Positions 7,849 through 16,383 of a stretch of 16,900 nt of DNA are shown here, in pieces. Positions within the stretch are counted from its first letter, which is position 1; every line of letters starts with the position of its first letter. This DNA comes from Hepatocystis sp. ex Piliocolobus tephrosceles (Eukaryota > Apicomplexa > Aconoidasida > Haemosporida > Plasmodiidae). A program made the position numbers and the translations under genes. The stretch covers positions 1-16,900 of the forward strand of contig CABPSV020000411.1 of the NCBI GenBank assembly GCA_902459845.2. The letters are read 5' to 3'. The notes below the pieces were generated by a model. That model saw only the letters and a list, made by a program, of their open reading frames with translations. It was not told the DNA's origin and did not search any database.

Positions 7849-9565
7849 TAATGTAAAAAAAGAAAAAAAAGACGATGGAGAACACCATCTTCATATAAGT
7901 AACTATGAAACAGACACGAATATGGATTTTAGTAAAAAAATGTTTTTAAATAGTAACAAAAAGCTTTATATTCTACAGGAAGTATATTATAAAGATTATT
8001 ATAATTATAATTATAAACTATTTGAAAATAATAGTGTGTCATCGAGCAAGAGCGCTACGTCGGGTAGTGACAGTGACAGTGACAGTGTTAGCAATAGTAG
8101 TAGCAATAGTAGTAGTAGCAGTAGTAGCAATAGTAGTAGCAATAGTAGTAGCAATAGTAGTAGCAATAGTAGTAGCAATAGTAGTAGTAATAGTAGTAAT
8201 AGTATTAAACATGTTCAACGGAATAACAAAAAAAATAATTTCAATCAGATGCATAAAAACAAAAATAACTCTGTTTTAGTGAACAAAAACAAATCTAAAA
8301 ACGGATCTAAAAACGAATTTATAAAACAGTGTGAATTTAACAGTGATGGTAGTTGTTATTACTGCCTTACAAATGGCAACATGTTGAGGTTATATGCAAC
8401 AGAAAAAATATTATTAAATTACTTATCCAGTAATGATAGTAGTATGTACAATTTGAATGAATTGAAAAAACTATACGGTAATGGTAACGATAAAATTTTT
8501 ACTAGTGATGATGGGATTAGTTGTGAAAAGGTAGACAGTTTTTGTTACAAAACTGGGTATGACACAAGTTGGATATATATTTATCTTAAAGAACATATAT
8601 ATGATTGTAAGTTTTATCCTTATTTTGATTGGAGTAATATAAATACGTGCTTTTTAGGTGTATGTAGTAAAAACAGACCTGTAAATTTATATAATGCTTT
8701 TGATGGATCGGTTTTGTTATCATTTAAGATTGTAAATGATAAAGAAGAAATCATTAATTGTTATTCTTTATGTTTTCATCCAGTAAATAATTGGATATTA
8801 TGTGGAACAAATAATAAATGTATACAAGTGTTTGATATATATAAACCAAATGATTTATTAGAAAATCGAATTTTAGGTACTAGAAAAGGTGATGGACAAA
8901 AAGGTATTATTTCTTGTATTGAATATAAAAAAGAAGGATATGGTAATAATAGTATTTATTGTATAGGTGATTATAATAATTGTTTATATTTATATGATGA
9001 TAAAATTAATCACAAAAACAAATATATTTTAAAATTTGAAACAAAAGATGATTCAAATGGTATAACAAATGTTAAATGGTATGATCAATTTTCTATTTTA
9101 AGTGGAAGTAGAAATAGTAAAAATATTTATCTTTATGACATTAGAAATAATAAAAAATATACACAAAATTTTGAAAGATTTGCTTTAACAAATCAGAAAT
9201 ATACGTTTGATATTTATAAAAATTATTTAATATGTGGTGATACATTTGGTTATATACATATTTATGACATACTAACTAATAAGTTGATACATAAACAATT
9301 AATAAATAAATATTCTCCTATCGTATCGATTAACATGCACCCACAATATCCTCTTTTGTTGACGGGCTCAGGTACTAGGCGTTTTTTTGATAATAACAGT
9401 GATCATAAAGTTGATGTATTCACAAATTTATTTTATAACCAAAACAATGACTTGAACACTTATGATACCAACTGTTCAAATATGCAACATGATTCTTCAT
9501 TGTTTCCCTTAACCTCAAAATATATAAATAGCGCCTGTACTATTTTTTGTGATTTCTTAACTTAA
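7835..9565 (+). CDS. TCAB1: WD40 protein of the WRAP53/TCAB1 (WDR79) family
   Basis: The 576-residue frame matches the TCAB1/WRAP53 beta-propeller. In other eukaryotes this protein binds the CAB box of H/ACA scaRNAs and telomerase RNA and guides them to Cajal bodies and telomeres. The first 160 residues are disordered: an acidic/basic start, a Ser/Asn tract (about 67-123) and a Lys/Asn linker. Family-like blocks follow: FIKQCEFNSDGSC (162-174), GNMLRLY (181-187), NRPVNLYNAFDG (280-291), SLCFHP (311-316), GQKGIISCIEY (354-364), TNQKYTFDIY (452-461), GDTFGYIHIYD (468-478) and MHPQYPLLLTGSG (501-513). The order and spacing resemble human WRAP53, notably the TNQ..FD block and the SLHP-like PLL..SG block near the end. 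The C-terminal strand is shorter and divergent. The ATG at 7835 directly follows an A run and is overlapped by a uORF. A generic WD40 protein is the alternative, but the block order argues for TCAB1. Confidence 0.86.
   Translation: MLSSSNVKKEKKDDGEHHLHISNYETDTNMDFSKKMFLNSNKKLYILQEVYYKDYYNYNYKLFENNSVSSSKSATSGSDSDSDSVSNSSSNSSSSSSSNSSSNSSSNSSSNSSSNSSSNSSNSIKHVQRNNKKNNFNQMHKNKNNSVLVNKNKSKNGSKNEFIKQCEFNSDGSCYYCLTNGNMLRLYATEKILLNYLSSNDSSMYNLNELKKLYGNGNDKIFTSDDGISCEKVDSFCYKTGYDTSWIYIYLKEHIYDCKFYPYFDWSNINTCFLGVCSKNRPVNLYNAFDGSVLLSFKIVNDKEEIINCYSLCFHPVNNWILCGTNNKCIQVFDIYKPNDLLENRILGTRKGDGQKGIISCIEYKKEGYGNNSIYCIGDYNNCLYLYDDKINHKNKYILKFETKDDSNGITNVKWYDQFSILSGSRNSKNIYLYDIRNNKKYTQNFERFALTNQKYTFDIYKNYLICGDTFGYIHIYDILTNKLIHKQLINKYSPIVSINMHPQYPLLLTGSGTRRFFDNNSDHKVDVFTNLFYNQNNDLNTYDTNCSNMQHDSSLFPLTSKYINSACTIFCDFLT
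8093..8203 (+). repeat. 12-bp in-frame repeat encoding SSSN tract
   Basis: AGTAGTAGCAAT-type units encode a Ser/Asn tract at residues 87-123 of the TCAB1-like protein. Just upstream, GACAGT repeats encode alternating Asp-Ser. Both raise GC above the local level and leave several other frames open, so overlapping open frames here are shadows. Confidence 0.92.
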
Positions 9566-9663
9566 ATGGGTTTAAAAAAAAAAAAAACAAAAAAAACAAA
9601 AAAAATGGTAGTAGTAATAGTACTAATGTGCGTGTACACTTGTCACATATTACATATATATGT

Positions 9664-9728
9664 AGCACATATATGTAGCACATATATATAGCACATGTAT
9701 GTAGCACATGTATGTAGCACATATATGT
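9664..9728. repeat. 13-bp tandem repeat AGCACATATATGT, 5 copies
   Basis: Units start at 9664, 9677, 9690, 9703 and 9716; copies 3 and 4 have CATGTATGT in place of CATATATGT. Noncoding, 3' of the TCAB1-like gene. Confidence 0.93.
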
Positions 9729-9753
9729 AGCATGTGTTATGTGTATATTGGTA

Positions 9754-9787
<34 letters not shown>

Positions 9788-10114
9788 TATACCAAGCTGA
9801 CATTGACTCATTTGTTTACTTATTTTTATTTTATTTTTTGTTTTTTGTTTTTTTTCCACGCAATTGTTCCTCCCCTTTTCTCTTTTTTTTATTTTTTTTA
9901 TTTTAACTTTTTAAATATTCCGTTATTTTTTTTTTATTTTAATTTAAAAGAGTAAAAATAAATAAATAATTACGAACGTACTGACGAATGAGAAAAAAGC
10001 AAACAGAAAAACATACAATTAACATGACAAAAAAAAAAAAAAGAAAAAAAAAAAAAAAAAAAAAAAAGGAAATTAACTTATTAAACAAAACTTTGATTAG
10101 AGATGAAAAACGGT

Positions 10115-10168
10115 CACGTGTGCTTATAAACACCATTTGATGTTATTTTCCTAGGGTAGCCAATTTGG

Positions 10169-10169
<1 letters not shown>
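10115..10169. promoter_or_regulatory. Cluster of three short palindromes upstream of DXR
   Basis: CACGTG (10115-10120), CCTAGG (10150-10155) and GCCAA-T-TTGGC (10159-10169) occur within 55 bases, about 55-110 bases before the DXR ATG and just upstream of the T38 run. G/C-containing palindromes are rare by composition here, so they are candidate transcription-factor sites. No factor is assigned. Confidence 0.4.
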
Positions 10170-10213
<44 letters not shown>

Positions 10214-10223
10214 ATCCAACTAA

Positions 10224-11752
10224 ATGAAACCACTTATTACCTTCTTTTTGTTGCTACTATTGCTATTTAAGCATAACTGTGCATGCTTAAATAAATATAT
10301 AAAACATGCGGCATATATAAAATCTTACAATAAAGTAAATAATTTGATTCCAAACAAAAATGTAAGAAAATATGTATGGAAAGGTGTATGGAAAGGTGTA
10401 TGGAAAGATGTAGGGAGAGATGTATGGTGTGGATTAAAACCAGAGAGAGTGAAAAAAAAAAATTTAAGAAACAAAATAAAATTATTCCAAAATGAGTCCT
10501 CTCCTATTTTAGTTGAAAATAAAAAAATAATTAACGTTGCTATTTTTGGTAGTACAGGTAGTATAGGAACCAACACACTTAAAATTATAAGAGATTGCAA
10601 TGAGATAAAAAAACATTTCCAAGTTCAAGCTTTATATGCAAATAAAAATGTCAAACATGTTTATGAACAGGCAAAAGAATTTTTACCAAAATATATATGT
10701 ATACATGATGAAACAAAATATGAAGAATTAAAGGAGTTATTAAAAAATATAAAAAATTATAATCCTATTTTATTATATGGTGACAAAGGGATGAAGCAAA
10801 TGTGTCAAAGTAACGATATTGATAAAATAGTTTTAGGTATAGATTCATTTCAAGGATTATATGCTACTATTCATGCATTAAAAAATAATAAAATAATTAC
10901 ATTAGCTAATAAAGAATCTATTGTTTCTGCTGGATTTTATTTAAAAAAGTTATTAACAATTCATAAAAATTCAACTATAATTCCAGTAGATTCAGAACAT
11001 AGTGCTATATTTCAATGTTTAGATAATAATAAAGTATTAAAAACTAAATGTTTACAAGATAATTTTTCAAAAATAAATCGAATAAATAAAATTATTTTAT
11101 GTGCTTCTGGTGGTCCATTTCAAAATTTAACTATAGATCAATTAAAAAAAGTCAAATCAGGACAAGCTTTAGAACACCCAAAGTGGTCTATGGGACAAAA
11201 AATAACAATAGATTCAGCTACTATGATGAATAAAGGATTAGAAGTTATTGAAGCACATTATTTATTTGATATACCTTATAATAATATACAAATACTTGTA
11301 CACAAAGAGTGTATTATACATTCAGCAGTAGAATTCTTTGATAAATCAGTTTTATGTCAAATGTATTACCCTGATATGCAAATACCCATTTTATATGCAT
11401 TAACATGGCCAGATAGAATACAAACAAATTTAAAACCATTAAATTTAACTGAAGTTTCTCCTTTAACTTTTAAAGAACCATCATTAGATCATTTCCCATG
11501 TATTCAATTAGCTTATCAAGCAGGAAAACAAGGAAATTTATATCCTACTGTCCTAAATTCCGCTAATGAAGTAGCCAATCATTTATTTTTAAAAAATCAA
11601 ATTACTTATTTTGATATACCACATATTATATCTAGAGTATTGGAATCATTTACTGTTCAATCCATTGCGGAAAATTCGGAGGATGTGTTTCAACAAATTA
11701 TACAAACACATGAATGGGCCAAACAAAAGGCCATGGATATTTACAAACAAAT

Positions 11753-11762
<10 letters not shown>
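10224..11762 (+). CDS. DXR: 1-deoxy-D-xylulose 5-phosphate reductoisomerase (apicoplast)
   Basis: Catalyses the NADPH- and metal-dependent conversion of DXP to MEP, the committed step of the apicoplast isoprenoid pathway and the target of fosmidomycin. The 512 residues begin with a hydrophobic signal peptide (about 4-22) and a basic transit region to about 100 that contains a WKGV-type repeat (51-70). The enzyme starts near 103. Visible are GSTGSIG (109-115, NADPH loop), NKE (229-231), metal ligands D256, E258 and E340, substrate-site S295, S331, N336 and K337, flap W321 and M323, and H318 and H366. All are offset by 25 from P. falciparum DXR numbering as I remember it, and none is missing. 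P. falciparum DXR has 488 residues; the difference is mostly in the leader. The ATG is preceded directly by an in-frame TAA (10221-10223), fixing the start. The stop TAA takes its two A from a 31-base A run. L22 converges from the other side. Confidence 0.98.
10374..10433 (+). repeat. 12-bp in-frame repeat in the DXR transit peptide
   Basis: Five tetrapeptides, [16 protein letters not shown] and VWCG, cover residues 51-70; at DNA level the first three GTATGGAAAGGT-type units are nearly identical. It lies between the signal peptide and the enzyme domain, in the region expected to act as apicoplast transit peptide. Confidence 0.9.

Positions 11763-11791
<29 letters not shown>
11761..11791. repeat. 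Poly(A) run of 31 forming the DXR stop codon
   Basis: The DXR stop is T (11760) plus the first two A of this run, so coding sequence passes directly into a homopolymer. Confidence 0.95.
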
Positions 11792-11795
<4 letters not shown>

Positions 11796-12463
11796 GCAGA
11801 ATATTTCTTTGGGATATTACCTTTTTTTTAGTAGTGCATATATATATATATATATATATTTACATGCGTCCTTCTTAGTACTAGGACATGTGTCTACGTA
11901 CGTACATTAAGTTTAGTCTTTTTTTTTTTGTGTGTGTCACACACATATATATATATATATACACGCACAGACGCTCCAATTTAATATAAATAGTACTTTA
12001 AAAAAAAAAAATTATTTCTTTTATTTTTTTTTTTTCTAAGTTGGCTTTACATTGACAAAATAATTTTCTATAGCTTTAGTTTGCTGCATTTATGTAAACA
12101 CAAAGTTATTTAAAAAAAAAAAAAAAAAAAAAGCGACAATAATAAACAACCGCGCTTATAAAAAAACAAAACAAAAAAAAAAAAAAAAAAAAAAAAAAAA
12201 CGACATAAAAAATAAAATATATACATATATGTGTAAATGTATATATACTAATGTACATACCCATAAATGTGTAATAAATAGCAGAAACATGTTGTGAACA
12301 CTTAAAAAAAATATATACTCACACATGTAGATATATGCATATATATACGCATTTATAATATATCCCCCCCTCATCTCACATCACCTCCTTTTTTATTTTT
12401 TTTTTTTTATTTTTTTTTTTTATTTTATTTTATTTTTTTTTTTTTTTTCCATTATTTTAAAAG
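11763..12463. other. Convergent intergenic region (DXR / L22)
   Basis: 701 bases that should hold both 3' UTRs. Contents: the A31 run, TA runs (about 11839-11859 and 11946-11960), a palindrome cluster (11876-11945), A runs (about 12111-12132 and 12172-12200), a TATATAC/CATG-rich stretch (12215-12345), a run of seven C (12364-12370, unusual here) and T runs (about 12396-12449) next to the L22 stop, which are A runs on the L22 strand. No gene seen. Confidence 0.6.
11876..11945. repeat. Cluster of four perfect palindromes between convergent genes
   Basis: TAGTACTA (11876-11883), ACATGT (11886-11891), TACGTACGTA (11895-11904) and TGTGTGTG-T-CACACACA (11929-11945) lie within 70 bases. The last has 8-bp arms around a single base. 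Confidence 0.75.
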
Positions 12464-13375
12464 TTACACTTCAAGGACAACTCGTATGTGAGTGTGAGGC
12501 TCACGTATAATATCTGTTTTGCCTTTGGCTCGCATATTAACTTTTTTGGTATATCCAGCCATATTAGCTTGGAGTGTGTGAAAAACAGGTTTGATATTAT
12601 TTTTACCATATTTATTAATAGCGTTATATAAACATGATTTTATACATTTGTATATGTTAACTGTATATTTATTCGAACCATAATAATAAAGAAATGCAAA
12701 AGCTTTGATGAGTGGCATATATCTAATTTTCCATAATATCTTTCTAGTTTTCATAAAAGACATTTTTAAATATTTAGCTGTCGCTGAAACTAATCTTTTT
12801 TTTATATATACAGCTGGATTTATTCTATTTGTTTTTACTATTTTTTTAGCATTCTGGACATTATTTTTTTTTATATTTCGATACATATTAAATAGTTCAT
12901 TATATTTATTATTTAATAAAACTTTCTCATAATTACTTTTTACATTCTCAATATGTTTTGCTTTCCACTTTTCTTTAACCTTATCTGGTAGATACCACTG
13001 TTTTAATTGAAGACCATCATTAATAAATAAATCCATGTCGTTGTTATAGTTTATTTTGTCGTTTTCCCTCATGCTAGGCTTGTCCAACCTACGCTCATCT
13101 AACCCATGATCAATCAAGCTGTTATGTCCATTTAATCCATATTCGTTATGTTTTTTTACCTGCGAAATGTTACATGCAAAAAATGAAAACTGCTTCACCT
13201 TCTTATTTATATTTTCATAATATTTAATATAATTTGTTTTATTATTATAATCCAGGTTTATTAAAAAAAAATTATTTTTATTATTACTATAGAAGTTAAA
13301 ACCGTAAATTACTAGGACATGTTTACAACAAATTTGAAATATAATCAATATAATGATTCCTTTTACGTATAACAT
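12464..13375 (-). CDS. RPL22: Apicoplast 50S ribosomal protein L22 (uL22), nuclear-encoded
   Basis: The last third of this 303-residue protein matches bacterial-type L22. A helical core runs from about 196 (VSATAKYLKMSFMKTRKILW) through the YKCIKSCLYNAINKYG segment (242-257), and the extended hairpin and terminal strand run from GYTKKVNMRAKGKTD (274-288) to THIRVVLEV (295-303), like the bacterial MPRAKGRAD..SHITVVV ending. L22 lines the exit tunnel of the large subunit. The N-terminus has a hydrophobic signal (about 5-23) followed by an Asn/Lys-rich, acid-poor stretch to about 70, as expected for an apicoplast leader; residues 70-190 are a parasite-specific extension. The prokaryotic type, not cytosolic L17/uL22, supports organellar use. 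A mitochondrial location is less likely given the signal peptide. It converges with DXR and diverges from KIN17. No intron is needed. Confidence 0.92.
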   Translation of the reverse strand: MLYVKGIIILIIFQICCKHVLVIYGFNFYSNNKNNFFLINLDYNNKTNYIKYYENINKKVKQFSFFACNISQVKKHNEYGLNGHNSLIDHGLDERRLDKPSMRENDKINYNNDMDLFINDGLQLKQWYLPDKVKEKWKAKHIENVKSNYEKVLLNNKYNELFNMYRNIKKNNVQNAKKIVKTNRINPAVYIKKRLVSATAKYLKMSFMKTRKILWKIRYMPLIKAFAFLYYYGSNKYTVNIYKCIKSCLYNAINKYGKNNIKPVFHTLQANMAGYTKKVNMRAKGKTDIIREPHTHIRVVLEV

Positions 13376-13768
13376 TCTTTTTTTCTTTCCATGATGAGAT
13401 TATTGTATTATAATCATTTTAATTAAAAAAAAAATGTTTACATATATGTAAGGTACATATTTTATGTATATCTGTATGTATATTTGTATGTATGTATCAT
13501 ATCGATTTTTTGCTCCTGCAGTTTCCTTTTTTTGATTATTTCAAACGAGCGTATAAATATGTATTTATATGTAAATGTTCAACCAATTTTTTATATTTTT
13601 ACACGTTTTGGAACTCCATAAACATATTGAAATTTATGTATATATGGATATATGTATTTTTGTTTTGCTTTTGCTTTTGCTTTTTTTTTTTTTTTTTTTT
13701 TTATTTCACATATAATATTTATTTACAATTATAAAATGTTGTTATAGTTCAAAAGCTTGAGGGAGAGG

Positions 13769-13800
<32 letters not shown>

Positions 13801-14411
13801 CTTATTTAGAATGTAATAATTGGATATATGCATATATATATATATACATATTTTTAATTTTATTCCAATCGGATTTATGTATAAAAAAAGAAAAAAACAA
13901 TATATACATATTTTTATATATATATTATATGTATATATCCTCATTACAAATCCTCTTTTTTCAACATAAAACTACAGACGGGTGAAGCAAATTAATGATA
14001 TTTTAACATTTTTATGTATATATACAAATACAAATATGTATAAAAAAGCAAAACATACCAGTACACTTTTCACATTTATGTAATTTTTTTTCAAAAAAAA
14101 ATAAAATAAAAAAATGTCTCCAAATTTTACCCTTTTTACATATTAAAGTAATTTTTTTTTTTTTATAAAAAAAAAATTTATACAATAAAGTTAAAAATGA
14201 AGTAAATTAAAATATAAATAGTACACCTAGCAATATATAACATAAAACAAAGCTTATATAATTGTTAAAAATAAAATGCTAAATACCAACTCGTTGTAAT
14301 TGACAATATATACTATATTATCTAAATTAATCAAAATTAACAAACGCGTCTCCCTCCTTCGGATATATATATATATATATATAAATTTTTTATTTATTTT
14401 TTTAATTGAAC
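13376..14411. promoter_or_regulatory. Divergent promoter region (L22 / KIN17)
   Basis: 1036 bases between divergent starts. It holds TATG/TGTA simple repeats (13440-13500), TTTGCT repeats passing into a T run (13663-13702), an A run of 30 (13769-13798), several TATATA stretches, and a GC-richer patch ACGCGTCTCCCTCCTTCGG (14345-14363) about 50-65 bases before the KIN17 ATG, followed by a TA run. No gene or RNA gene is seen. Small open frames here are homopolymer or TA artefacts. Confidence 0.55.
14345..14363. promoter_or_regulatory. GC-rich patch with ACGCGT upstream of KIN17
   Basis: Nineteen bases with a perfect ACGCGT palindrome and a pyrimidine-rich CTCCCTCCTTC stretch stand out from nearly pure A/T flanks. 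Position suggests a promoter or 5' UTR element of KIN17; function is inferred only from composition. Confidence 0.35.
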
Positions 14412-15940
14412 ATGCCCCGTGCAGAGGTAGGTACTCCAAAATGGCTAGCTAATAAAATGAAGGCCAAGGGCCTTCAGAAATTAAAATGGTATTGCCAAAT
14501 GTGCGAAAAACAATGTAGAGATGAAAATGGATTTAAGTGCCATAGATTATCAGAAGCACACCAAAGACAAATGCAGGTTTTTTGTCAGGATGCCAATAAA
14601 TTTATGGATGATTATTCATATGCTTTTGAAAAAGAATTTATGAGATTAATGAAAACAAAATATTGTAGAACTCGAATATTAGCAAATACTGTATATACAA
14701 ATTTGATAAGTGATAAAACTCATATACACATGAATGCAACTGTTTGGGTGACACTAACCGATTTTGTTTTGTATTTAGGGCAAACTGGAAAATGTAAAAT
14801 CGAACAAACCGAGAGAGGATGGTATTTAGAATATATTGATAGAGAAAAAATTGAAAGAGAAAAAAAGTATCAAGAACAAAAAAAAATAGAATATTCTATT
14901 GAAGAAATAAAAGAAAAAAAAATAAATCAAGCAATTGAAGAAGCAAAAAAAAGTGGTAAATTCATACAATCTGAATATACACCATTAAATAGAAAACAAG
15001 AAAATGAAAAAATCATTATATCATCAATGAAAATAAAAAAAAATTCTGATGTAAATGATAAAAATGTTACTAAACCTCCTATAATAAACGCTTTTTCTCT
15101 CATAAATCAAGTAAAAACAAAAAAAAACGAATCAAATAATATTAACCAACAAGTACAAAACTTGCAAAAAAGTGAAAATATGGAAACAACTAGCCATATA
15201 GAAAATAATAATAATAATAATAAAAAAAAAAATAATAACCCTAAAAAAAGACCGCTAAATACGTTAGATTTACTTATTATGGAAAACGAAGAAAAAAAAA
15301 AAAAACATAAAAATAATTTATTATCGAAAATGGATGGTAAAAACAGTGATAACCACAATTTACTACAGGAAAACAAAAATCATGCGAATATAAGGCCTAC
15401 TTATGATGAAGTAAAACAAAAATCGGGTTTACCATTTAAAATTATTAACGACGCAACTAAATGTGATACAACTAAAGTTAATACAACTAAAGTTAATACA
15501 ACTAAAGCGGATACAATTAAAGCGGATACAATTAAAGCGGATACAAATAAAGCAGATACAAATAAAAATAGCAAAAGCTATGATAATGATATATGGATTT
15601 GTAAAAATATTTATGTCAATATAATTGATAAAAAACATCCTTATTATAGTAATAAAGGAGTTATTATATCTATTTGTGACGATAAGAAAAATAAATGCGA
15701 AATATTATTAAGTAGCAATAAAAAAATAACAGTGGCTAATCAAAAACAATTACAGACAGTATTACCTAAAATTGGTAAAAAGGTATTAATACTTAAGGGG
15801 AAATATAAAGAATATCGGGGCGAGCTAAAAAATGTAAAATACTTCTTTCATATAATTTTATGCATATGTTATATGGATATGCACATATATGTGTTATGTA
15901 CTTATGTATTAATACACACTTATTATTTTTTTATTTATTT

Positions 15941-15979
<39 letters not shown>

Positions 15980-16256
15980 ATAAGTTTTTTTTTCTTTTTT
16001 TATGTGCGTGCTCAAATGACAGGTTTCAATAGACAAAGAATGTGCTGTAGTGGCCGTTTTTGATAAATATTCAGGTAAAAAAAAAATTATATAACAAAAG
16101 CAACAATAATAATAATAAAAACAATTTTTCATATGAAAAAATAAAGCAAAAAAGAAACTCACTTGTTTTCTTCTTTTTTTTTTATAAACTGCAGATAAAA
16201 TTATAACTGAAGAAGATGTACTGTTTGATTATATTAGTAAATTCTACGAAAAGTAA
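14412..16256 (+). CDS. KIN17: KIN17 (zinc-finger, winged-helix, KOW nucleic-acid-binding protein), three exons
   Basis: KIN17 is a conserved nuclear DNA/RNA-binding protein tied to DNA damage response, replication and pre-mRNA processing. I read exons 14412-15833, 16023-16074 and 16195-16256, giving 511 residues. Residues 1-50 carry the C28-x2-C31-x12-H44-x5-H50 zinc finger within WYCQMCEKQCRDENGFKCH, almost identical to human. The winged helix follows (about 51-160, including HIHMNATVW and GWYLEYIDRE). Then come Lys/Glu helices, an Asn/Lys-rich linker, a conserved TLDLLIMENEEKKKK block (about 283-297), an eight-unit repeat (347-386) and the C-terminal SH3-like/KOW region (about 390-511, with GKKVLILKGKYKEYRGELKN). 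The last part needs both introns removed; the joined exons resemble the human C-terminus up to its YEDISK-like end. The start is ATG 14412 (PRAEVGTPKW follows). The reading is firm, the splice sites very likely. Confidence 0.95.
15450..15569 (+). repeat. 15-bp in-frame minisatellite in KIN17, 8 units
   Basis: Units encode DATKC, DTTKV, NTTKV, NTTKA, DTIKA, DTIKA, DTNKA and DTNKN, residues 347-386. Neighbouring units share substitutions, as in stepwise duplication. It lies in the linker before the SH3-like region. Confidence 0.92.
15834..16022 (+). other. KIN17 intron 1 (phase 0, 189 nt)
   Basis: Donor GTAAAA at 15834 and acceptor TGACAG ending at 16022. It contains a TA run (about 15947-15976) and a T-rich stretch (15985-16001) before the acceptor. 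The frame stays open into the intron for 48 codons and stops at 15978-15980, so coding potential alone would miss it; homology of exon 2 decides it. Confidence 0.88.
16075..16194 (+). other. KIN17 intron 2 (phase 1, 120 nt)
   Basis: Donor GTAAAA at 16075 after TATTCAG and acceptor CTGCAG ending at 16194, preceded by a T-rich tract. Splicing rebuilds an Asp codon and continues with KIITEEDVLFDYISKFYEK to the TAA at 16254-16256. Confidence 0.88.
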
Positions 16257-16383
16257 ATATTAGGAAAAATCTTACTCCGACCTTTATTTAAAAAAAAATA
16301 AAAAATTATTTATAATTTTTAATCACTGTTTTTTTTCATTTTTTTTTGTGTACTAGCTAAATATATATTTTAGTTATTTTTAT

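Larger units (their letters stand above)
9566..10223. promoter_or_regulatory. Spacer between TCAB1-like gene and DXR, with DXR promoter
   Basis: 658 bases. It begins with A-rich 3' UTR sequence, then a 13-bp array (9664-9728), a TA run (9756-9785), T-rich stretches (about 9825-9950), an almost pure A stretch of about 40 (10028-10067) and a T run of 38 (10173-10210) close to the DXR start. Three G/C-containing palindromes sit at 10115-10169. No gene is seen. Confidence 0.6.

Noticed and set aside
8022..8279. Frames on both strands overlapping the Ser/Asn tract (VAIVV and IATT repeats)
   Set aside because: Shadows of the AGT/AGC repeat in the TCAB1-like gene.
10325..10600. 91-codon antisense frame over the DXR leader
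   Set aside because: Complement of the WKGV repeat (HTPFHT) and of DXR coding sequence; not supported.
14406..14411. Two extra N-terminal residues for KIN17
   Set aside because: Position 14406 is TTG, not ATG; the first ATG is 14412 and fits the conserved KIN17 N-terminus.
15834..15980. KIN17 ending at 15980 as a single-exon gene
   Set aside because: The tail has no KIN17 likeness, while 16023-16074 and 16195-16256 restore the conserved C-terminus with proper GT-AG borders and matching phases.
15860..16162. Frames on both strands over KIN17 introns and exon 2
   Set aside because: They cross the splice sites and are made of TA and T runs; exon 2 is explained by KIN17.
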